Shown: positions 58,600 through 64,000 of the stretch, one piece after another
Position numbering within the stretch: position 1 is the stretch's first letter
How the letters are laid out: every line of letters starts with the position of its first letter
Assembly (NCBI GenBank): GCA_946482365.1
Contig: CAMLQY010000009.1
Coordinates: forward strand, 20,153 to 84,152
From: an uncultured Actinomycetes bacterium
GTDB lineage: Bacteria > Actinomycetota > Thermoleophilia > Solirubrobacterales > 70-9
Direction: 5' to 3'
DNA length: 64,000 nt
Position numbers and translations under genes: made by a program
The notes under the pieces: model-generated
Databases searched by the model: none
Told to the model about the DNA's origin: nothing
The model's input: only the letters and a program-made list of their open reading frames with translations

Positions 58600-59067
58600 G
58601 TGTCCGAGAGCTCCTCACACGACGATTTCCCCCGCGCCTTCGAGGCCGCTTTCGCGCGCCTGCAGGTCGTGGTCGAGGAGGCATACGTGTCCGAGGTCGA
58701 GTGGCCTGATCAGGTGGCCGCCGCAATTCGCGCCGGGTTCGAGTTCGCGGCCTCCGACCCCGACGCCGCCGACCTCCTGACCAACCGGGCACTTGCCCAC
58801 GGCAGAGATGGGATCGCCCGCTACCAGCGGTTTCTCACTTTCGCTGCCGGCTTGCTTCTGCCGGGTCGCAAGCACAGGCCCGGCGGCGAGCTGTTGCCCG
58901 AGATCGTCGAGCACTCCGTGGCGGGAGGGCTGATCATGCTCGTCGCCCAGCGGGTCGATCGGGGACGTGCCGGCGAGCTGCCGAAGCTGGCCCCCGATGC
59001 GATCCAGTTCGCCCTGACGCCATATCTCGGCGTCGAGAGAGCTCAGCGAGTAGCCGCCGCGCAATAG
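58600..59067 (+). CDS. TetR C-terminal-like protein without DNA-binding domain
   Basis: 155 aa, GTG start. The sequence matches the ligand-binding half of the neighbouring TetR regulators (PDQVAAAIRAGFEFAASDPDAADLLTNRAL; end LAPDAIQFALTPYLGVERA) but has no HTH. No earlier start in frame would add one. It might dimerise with the neighbouring regulators or bind the same ligand, acting as a titrating partner. Alternatively it is a remnant of a deleted fourth regulator. Confidence 0.75.
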   Translation: MSESSSHDDFPRAFEAAFARLQVVVEEAYVSEVEWPDQVAAAIRAGFEFAASDPDAADLLTNRALAHGRDGIARYQRFLTFAAGLLLPGRKHRPGGELLPEIVEHSVAGGLIMLVAQRVDRGRAGELPKLAPDAIQFALTPYLGVERAQRVAAAQ

Positions 59068-59169
59068 CGGATCGCGTCGGTCCGGCGTGGGAAAAGCGGC
59101 ACGTTCTCGTCTTGTTCGGTGCGTCTCGGAGCCCGAGCATCGGCTCAAACCACGATGAGGAGGCATCCG

Positions 59170-59415
59170 ATGCTTTACGCGCTGATGGGGTTCGTGCACG
59201 CCGCCGTCGAGGCGAGGGTTCGAGCGATCCGCTCGCTGGCCGGCGAGCGGGGGCAGGGGACGGTCGAGTACGTCGGCCTGATCCTGCTCGTATCGCTGCT
59301 GATGGTCGGGATGGTCGCCGCGATGAAGGGATTCAACGGGAAACAGGGAACTGAGTTGGCCGACGTGATCGTCGACAAGATCAAGGAGGCGGTGGGCAGG
59401 GTGGCGTTCAAATGA
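59170..59415 (+). CDS. Small Flp/TadE-like pilin
   Basis: 81 aa from the ATG at 59170, with GAGGAGG six bases upstream. After a short N-terminal part comes GERGQGTVEYVGLILLVSLL: the Gly-(Gln-Gly)-x-V-E-Y motif followed by a hydrophobic helix is typical of Flp/TadE-type prepilins with a class III signal. The Glu33 expected for assembly is present. No prepilin peptidase or Tad assembly gene lies in the window. The C-terminal part is short and charged. Confidence 0.75.
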   Translation: MLYALMGFVHAAVEARVRAIRSLAGERGQGTVEYVGLILLVSLLMVGMVAAMKGFNGKQGTELADVIVDKIKEAVGRVAFK

Positions 59416-59420
59416 AATTC

Positions 59421-59450
59421 TTGACTATTCAGGGGCAGTGAGCTTATGCT
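59421..59450 (+). promoter_or_regulatory. Promoter downstream of the pilin gene
   Basis: TTGACT (59421-59426) and TATGCT (59445-59450), spacing 18. It would start a transcript near 59457 leading to the hairpin at 59505 and, if read through, to the repeat-protein gene at 59675. Confidence 0.55.
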
Positions 59451-59456
59451 GCGGCC

Positions 59457-59579
59457 AAGCTCGGGCGCGTCGCGTGAATTGACGCCAGGGCTACCCCAGT
59501 GGGAGGAAGGACCGCGGACTCCGCGGTCCTTCCGTATCAAGGGCCATTTCTCGATGATTGCACGGCCCCGGCTGGGGTA
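59457..59579 (+). ncRNA. Candidate small RNA or attenuated leader
   Basis: Between the promoter and the repeat-protein gene lies no ORF. A perfect 13-bp terminator-like hairpin occupies 59505-59533, and outer arms TACCCCAG (59492-59499) and CTGGGGTA (59572-59579) could pair in an alternative fold. This suggests either a small RNA of about 80 bases or a leader that switches between termination and read-through. Confidence 0.4.
59505..59533 (+). terminator. 13-bp hairpin in the leader
   Basis: GGAAGGACCGCGG (59505-59517), ACT, CCGCGGTCCTTCC (59521-59533), perfect arms. It would stop transcription about 80 bases after the promoter. Confidence 0.65.
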
Positions 59580-59674
59580 ATGGCCGAATGTTCGCCTCGC
59601 GGTTTTTCCGCAACTTCCTTGGTTAGACTGCTGTTTTTCTAGATACAGACCAGACCCACTTCGGAGGCAATCTC

Positions 59675-61606
59675 TTGAGAAAATTCAGTCCGCAGCATGC
59701 CGCTAACCGCAATGGCAATGGCAGGTCGCCCTCGAGCCTCCGTCTCGTCCTGCTGGTCATGGCCGTCGCCGGCTTCCTCCTCGTTCCGGCCAGCCAGGCG
59801 GCTGCGGTCGACTTCCCCCTGAACGTCACGACCGACGGAAGCGGCACCGGCGCGGTGGAATGCGACGTGGAAGGCGGCGGGCCAGAACCGTGCGAAGCCG
59901 AATACGAAGAAGGGACCGAACTGAGCCTGGTCGCGGAACCCGACGAAGGCTCCGAATTCGTCGAATTCTACGGCGACTGCGGCCCCGGCGAGTGCGAACT
60001 GACGATGGACGAAGAACACAGCGTCACCGTCACCTTCGAAGCCATAGAAGAATTTTTCCCGCTGACGATCGAAACGGCGGGCAGCGGTTCGGGCACGGTC
60101 GAATGCGAAGTGGAAGCCGGTCCCGAACCCTGCGAAGAAGAATACCTCGCAGGTACCGAAATAAGTCTGGTTGCCCAAGAAGACCCGGGCTCCGAATTCG
60201 TCGAATGGATAGGGGATTGCGGCCCCGAAAGCTGTGATCTGACGATGGACGAAGAACACAGCGTCACCGCTCTCTTCGAACTCGAACCGGAAGAATTCGA
60301 ACTTACGATCACGGAAGCGGGAAGTGGCTCGGGCGCGGTCGAATGCGAACTTCAGGAAGGTCCCGAAGCATGCCAGGAAACGTACCCTGAAGGTACCGAA
60401 GTGGTATTGCTCGCGGATCCCGACCCGGGCTCTGAATTCGCCGACTTCTCCGGCGACTGTGGCCCCCTCGACTGCGAATTGGTCATGGACCAGGACAAAG
60501 AAGTCACCGTTACCTTTGAAGAAGAAGGGGGGGAACGGGAACTGGACATCAACATCGTCGGCGAAGGCGATGTCGAATGTGAAGTGGAAGCCGGCCCCGA
60601 ACCCTGCGACCCCGAATACGAAGCGGGCACCGAACTGACCCTTATCGCTGTTCCCGACGAAGACTTTGAATTCGTCGGCTACAGCGGCGGCACGGGCTCG
60701 ATCAGCTGCACGGGCACCAGCAACTGCTCCTTCACGCTGGAAGCCAACAGCTCGGTGACGGCGACGTTCAACGTGGCCCAGCGCACGCTGACGATCACCA
60801 AAGCCGGCACCGGCGACGGCACGATCCAGTGCAAATTCAACGGCGGCTCGGCGGGCGCCTGCACCAGCCCGCAGCCCCACGGCACGACCGTCGAAATCAT
60901 CGCCACGCCAAACGGCAGCTCCACCTTCGCCGGCTACAGCGGCGGCACGGGCTCGATCAGCTGCACGGGCACCAGCAACTGCTCCTTCACGCTCAACGCC
61001 AACAGCTCGGTCACGGCGACGTTCAACCTCATACCCGTAACCGAAGAATTCGCCCTGACGATCGTCAAAGCCGGCACCGGCTCGGGCTCGGTCACCTGCG
61101 ACGGTGGCGCCTGCGCGGCGAAATACGCCAAAGGCACCAAAGTCGCCCTCGCCGCCTCGGCGGCCTCGGGCTCCACCTTCACCGGCTGGTCGGGAGGAGG
61201 ATGCTCCGGTACCGGTGGCTGCACGGTGACGATCGAAGCCGACACCACGGTGACGGCGACCTTCACCGCCGACTCGACGCCCCCGCCGCCCACCGAAGGC
61301 AAGGCCAAAGTCGCCGGCACCGCTCAGGTCAAGGGTGGCAAGGCCAACCTCAAGCTCACCTGCACCGGCGGGCCCTGCAAAGGCACGCTGAAGCTCAAAG
61401 CCAAAGTCAAGCAGGGCAACAAAACCAAGAATCTCGTGATCGGGAAGGCGTCCTTCAGCCTCGCCGAGGGGACGACGAAGACGCTCAAGGTCAAGCTCTC
61501 GGGCCCGGCCAAACAGGAACTGGCCAAGGGCAAGACGATCAAGGCGAGCGTCTCCGGCACGGGCGTCGTGAGCTCGAAAGTCAAGCTCAAGCCGCCGAAA
61601 AAATAA
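59675..61606 (+). CDS. Secreted acidic GTGxGTV-repeat protein
   Basis: 643 aa, TTG start with CGGAGGC seven bases upstream. Basic N terminus and signal peptide to about residue 43 (ASQAAA/V). Six to seven repeats follow: the first four are unusually acidic (EPCEAEYEEGTELSLVAE), the later ones match units 4-10 of the 13-repeat protein (AGTGDGTIQCKFNGGSAGAC). The C-terminal 110 residues are Lys-rich (KAKVAGTAQVKGGKANLKLTC) and similar in design to the end of that protein. Acidic front and basic tail could allow charge-based association with the cell wall. Codon use strongly favours GAA. Confidence 0.87.
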   Translation: MRKFSPQHAANRNGNGRSPSSLRLVLLVMAVAGFLLVPASQAAAVDFPLNVTTDGSGTGAVECDVEGGGPEPCEAEYEEGTELSLVAEPDEGSEFVEFYGDCGPGECELTMDEEHSVTVTFEAIEEFFPLTIETAGSGSGTVECEVEAGPEPCEEEYLAGTEISLVAQEDPGSEFVEWIGDCGPESCDLTMDEEHSVTALFELEPEEFELTITEAGSGSGAVECELQEGPEACQETYPEGTEVVLLADPDPGSEFADFSGDCGPLDCELVMDQDKEVTVTFEEEGGERELDINIVGEGDVECEVEAGPEPCDPEYEAGTELTLIAVPDEDFEFVGYSGGTGSISCTGTSNCSFTLEANSSVTATFNVAQRTLTITKAGTGDGTIQCKFNGGSAGACTSPQPHGTTVEIIATPNGSSTFAGYSGGTGSISCTGTSNCSFTLNANSSVTATFNLIPVTEEFALTIVKAGTGSGSVTCDGGACAAKYAKGTKVALAASAASGSTFTGWSGGGCSGTGGCTVTIEADTTVTATFTADSTPPPPTEGKAKVAGTAQVKGGKANLKLTCTGGPCKGTLKLKAKVKQGNKTKNLVIGKASFSLAEGTTKTLKVKLSGPAKQELAKGKTIKASVSGTGVVSSKVKLKPPKK

Positions 61607-61624
61607 GCAAGGCGACAGGGGCCG

Positions 61625-61646
61625 AGGGCTTGGCTCGATAAGCCCT
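61625..61646 (+). terminator. Hairpin between repeat-protein gene and rph
   Basis: AGGGCTT (61625-61631), 8-base loop, AAGCCCT (61640-61646). It lies in the 53-base gap and probably ends the surface-protein message. Confidence 0.5.
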
Positions 61647-61659
61647 AGACTCGCGCCCC

Positions 61660-62388
61660 ATGCCGGCCTCACGCAGCTACGACCGGGCACCGGCCGACAT
61701 CCGGCCGGTGTCCATCGACCCGGGATACGTCGAGACCGCCGACGGCTCGGCGCTGATCTCGCTGGGCGGGACCAGGGTGATCTGCACCGCTTCCGTCGAC
61801 CGTTCCGTGCCGCGCTGGATGCAGGGACGGGGCAAAGGCTGGGTGACGGCGGAGTACGCGATGCTCCCGGCTTCTACCGGCGAGCGCAAGACGCGCGACG
61901 TCGTCAAGGGCAAGCAGGACGGCCGCGGGGTCGAGATCCAGCGCCTGATTGGGCGCTCGCTGCGCGTGGTGGTCGATTTCAAGGCCCTCGGCGAACGCAG
62001 CGTCTACGTCGACTGTGACGTCCTCCAGGCCGACGGGGGGACTCGCTGCGCGGCGATCACTGGCGGCTACGTCGCCCTGCGCCTGGCCTGTCAGAAGCTG
62101 CTCGACGCCGGTGAGATCGAGGCCATCCCGCTGACCGGCTCGATCGCCGCGGTGAGCGTCGGAATGGTCGGCCGGCGGGCGCTCTGCGACCTCGACTACG
62201 GCGAGGACTCCAATGCCGAAGTCGACGCCAACGTCGTGATGACCGGTGAGGGCGGGCTGGTCGAGGTGCAGGCGACGGCGGAGCAGACGCCGCTCTCCCG
62301 GGCCTCGCTGGACGAGCTGCTGGGCCTCGCCGAGATGGGCATCTCCCGCCTGCGCCAGGTGCAGGAGAAGGCCGTCGGCGGGGGGTAG
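61660..62388 (+). CDS. rph: Ribonuclease PH
   Basis: 242 aa. Phosphorolytic 3'-5' exoribonuclease trimming tRNA 3' ends. Signatures: GGTRVICTASVDRSVPRWMQGRGKGWVTAEYAMLP (in two parts near residues 35-70), RGVEIQRLIGRSLR and the CDVLQADGGTR phosphate-binding segment. Length is normal. rdgB follows at six bases, a frequent order in bacteria. Confidence 0.96.
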   Translation: MPASRSYDRAPADIRPVSIDPGYVETADGSALISLGGTRVICTASVDRSVPRWMQGRGKGWVTAEYAMLPASTGERKTRDVVKGKQDGRGVEIQRLIGRSLRVVVDFKALGERSVYVDCDVLQADGGTRCAAITGGYVALRLACQKLLDAGEIEAIPLTGSIAAVSVGMVGRRALCDLDYGEDSNAEVDANVVMTGEGGLVEVQATAEQTPLSRASLDELLGLAEMGISRLRQVQEKAVGGG

Positions 62389-62394
62389 CTCCGC

Positions 62395-62994
62395 TTGATC
62401 CTCGCCACCGCCAACGAGCACAAGCTGCGCGAGATGCGCGAACTGCTGCCCGAGCTGGCGCTGGAGTCGCTGCCGGACGGCGTCGAGCTGCCGCCCGAGG
62501 AGGGCGACTCGTTTGCGGAGATCGCGCTGGAGAAGGCGCGTGCGGCCCATGCCGCCACGGGCAGGGCCGCGATCGGCGACGACTCCGGCATCGAGGCCGC
62601 CGGCCTCGGCGGCCGGCCCGGGATCCACTCGGCCCGCTACGGCGGTCCAGGGGCGAGCGACAGGGAGAACCTGGCGAGGCTGCTGCGCGAGGTGGCGGCG
62701 GCGGGAGAGGACCGGCGTGCCGCCTATCACTGTGCCCTGGCGTTCGTCGACGAGGACGGCGCTGGGCACGTCTTCGAGGGCCGTTGCGAGGGCCGCCTGA
62801 CCGAGGTGCCGCGGGGGGAGGGGGGATTCGGCTACGACCCGGCGTTCGTCCCCGAGGCGACCGGCCCCGACGACGATCGCACGATGTCGGAGCTGAGCCA
62901 GGCGGAGAAGAACGAGATCAGCCATCGTGGCGCCGCCGCGCGGCTGCTGGCCGGCCACCTCGCGGCCGGCGAGGTGGCACCGGGCGGACGATGA
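62395..62994 (+). CDS. rdgB: Non-canonical purine NTP pyrophosphatase (RdgB/HAM1)
   Basis: 199 aa, TTG start six bases after rph. The nucleotide-binding start LATANEHKLREMRELL, the SGIEAAGLGGRPGIHSARY block and FGYDPAFVPE are diagnostic. It removes ITP, dITP and XTP from the pool. Stop overlaps the transporter start as ATGA. Confidence 0.95.
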   Translation: MILATANEHKLREMRELLPELALESLPDGVELPPEEGDSFAEIALEKARAAHAATGRAAIGDDSGIEAAGLGGRPGIHSARYGGPGASDRENLARLLREVAAAGEDRRAAYHCALAFVDEDGAGHVFEGRCEGRLTEVPRGEGGFGYDPAFVPEATGPDDDRTMSELSQAEKNEISHRGAAARLLAGHLAAGEVAPGGR

Positions 62995-63902
62995 TCCGCA
63001 CCAAAAGCGGCGCGGCGGCGCTCTCGATCGCCTCCAACGCGCTGCTGATCGCGATCAAGCTGGCTGCCGCGGCGATCACCGGGTCGATCGCGATCCTCAC
63101 CGAGGCGGTCCACTCGCTGATCGACCTGGTCGCCTCCGTCGTCGCCTTCGTCTCGGTGCGCAAGGCCGATGAGCCGGCCGACGCCGACCACCCCTACGGC
63201 CACGAGAAGGTCGAGAGCCTCGCAGCGACGATCGAGGGCTTGCTGATCCTGGTCGGGGCGGGGATCATCGTCTACGAGGCGACGCACCGCCTGGTCGTCG
63301 GCGCCGAGGTCGCGACGATCAGCGTGGGGATCGCGGTGATGGGCTTCTCCGTGGTGGCAAACCTCGTCGTCTCCACGGTCCTCTCGCGGCAGGCGAAGGC
63401 CCACGACTCTCCGGCCCTGGAAGGCGACGCGGCGCACCTGCGCACCGACGCGATGACCTCGGCCGGCGTGCTGGTGGGCCTGGCGGTGGTCGAGCTGACG
63501 GGGAACGCCGCCTTCGACTCGATCACGGCGCTCGTGGTGGCAGGGGCGATCGTCGTCGCCGGCATCCGCATCGTCCGCCGCTCCTCGGGAGTGCTCGTCG
63601 ACGAGACGCTCCCCGCCGAGGAGCTGGACCGGATCGAGGTCGCGATCGCAGCCGCCCGCACCGAGGAGGTGGTCGGCTACCACAAGCTGCGTGCCCGCCG
63701 CGCCGGCGCCCGCCGCTACATCGACCTCCACGTCCAGTACCGCTCCGGGACCAGCCTCGAGCGCGCCCACGAGCTCTCCCACGCCCTGCGCGACGCGATC
63801 GAGACGACGATCCCACGGGCCGAGGTGATGATCCACGCGGAGCCGGAGACGTCGGTCCGCGACCCGAAACGGGCCCGGTCGGGGCCGTTTCGGGCGGGGT
63901 AG
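62991..63902 (+). CDS. Cation diffusion facilitator (CDF) transporter
   Basis: 303 aa from the ATG at 62991; the longer frame from 62784 is a shadow of rdgB. Six membrane helices in the first 200 residues with the paired metal sites HSLID (His41, Asp45) and HLRTD in helix V, plus the loop DHPYGHEK. The cytoplasmic C-terminal domain (residues about 205-290) holds the ferredoxin-like fold HKLRARRAGARRYIDLHV. Exports divalent metals such as Zn or Fe/Mn; the metal is not decided by sequence alone. Confidence 0.92.
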   Translation: MIRTKSGAAALSIASNALLIAIKLAAAAITGSIAILTEAVHSLIDLVASVVAFVSVRKADEPADADHPYGHEKVESLAATIEGLLILVGAGIIVYEATHRLVVGAEVATISVGIAVMGFSVVANLVVSTVLSRQAKAHDSPALEGDAAHLRTDAMTSAGVLVGLAVVELTGNAAFDSITALVVAGAIVVAGIRIVRRSSGVLVDETLPAEELDRIEVAIAAARTEEVVGYHKLRARRAGARRYIDLHVQYRSGTSLERAHELSHALRDAIETTIPRAEVMIHAEPETSVRDPKRARSGPFRAG

Positions 63903-64000
63903 GGCCTGTCGCGAAAGTCGGACAATTTCCGGCAGAGGCGCCCCGGCCCGGGAGGCCGGACCGCGCCCCCCGGGTGCGCCGGTGGGTTCCGGAACAGGGG
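63903..64000. other. Intergenic end of window
   Basis: No gene is seen. The first 21 bases hold CGCGAAAGTCGGAC (63910-63923), the reverse complement of a 14-base run at 2079-2092, and the rest is GC-rich with short self-complementary runs that may form the terminator of the rph operon. Confidence 0.4.

Noticed and set aside
59639..61690. 683-codon minus-strand frame opposite the acidic repeat protein
   Set aside because: Repetitive antisense of the real gene, which has signal peptide, ribosome site and a known repeat type.

Overview
Organism. The window is GC-rich, has Actinobacteria-type gene content (Suf machinery with a Rieske protein, CysO-dependent cysteine synthesis, WS/DGAT acyltransferase, many TetR regulators) and carries large secreted proteins built of GTGxGTV-type repeats and beta-propellers with lysine/arginine tails. 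Together this suggests a deep-branching actinobacterium of the Thermoleophilia (Solirubrobacterales-like). That placement is an inference from gene content; no rRNA gene is present. Layout, 0-8.3 kb: an edge-truncated membrane protein; a short transcript unit with a near-consensus promoter and a 19-codon ORF; a HAD hydrolase; a SufT-like protein; FxsA; a WS/DGAT acyltransferase; IspH; a DipZ-like thioredoxin-fold protein that has lost CxxC; and a set of small membrane, cupredoxin-like and polytopic membrane genes with a structured, possibly cobalamin-riboswitch-like RNA. 8.3-15.1 kb: Fe-S cluster assembly in two minus-strand operons (Rieske-sufB-sufD and Rrf2-sufC-sufS-sufU) separated by a glyoxalase-like gene. 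15.1-18.6 kb: a NarL-type two-component pair split by an AbiEi/DUF559 gene, then an HtpX-like protease. 18.6-21.8 kb: a complete protein-thiocarboxylate cysteine pathway (rhodanese-ThiF/MoeZ, CysO, CysM, Mec) with a shared palindromic motif before two of its genes. 21.8-28.8 kb: two poorly characterised proteins, then a minus-strand operon coiled-coil protein - nadB - hyuA - hyuB. 28.8-34 kb: a cluster of five toxin-antitoxin modules (VapBC, Phd/PIN, MazEF-like, HipBA, MNT plus a broken HEPN gene). 34-52.3 kb: a lipoprotein cyclophilin followed by the surface-protein region, in which four very large secreted-protein genes (36.6-49.0 kb) are joined by ATGA overlaps and show tandem duplication, mosaicism and gene conversion; a PIN/RHH module and a nucleotidyltransferase pair interrupt it. 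52.4-61.6 kb: two more repeat proteins, one with 13 repeats including a 519-bp higher-order DNA repeat, separated by four consecutive TetR-like genes and a small pilin-like protein. 61.6-64 kb: rph, rdgB and a CDF cation transporter in a compact operon. How the genes work together. The clearest integrated theme is sulfur: cysteine made on CysO by MoeZ/CysM/Mec feeds the SufS desulfurase, and an Rrf2 regulator with a box resembling the IscR type-1 site precedes one suf operon. The second theme is an actively rearranging cell-surface protein locus. Its codon use (GAA and AAA preferred) differs by eye from the GAG/AAG habit of the housekeeping genes.
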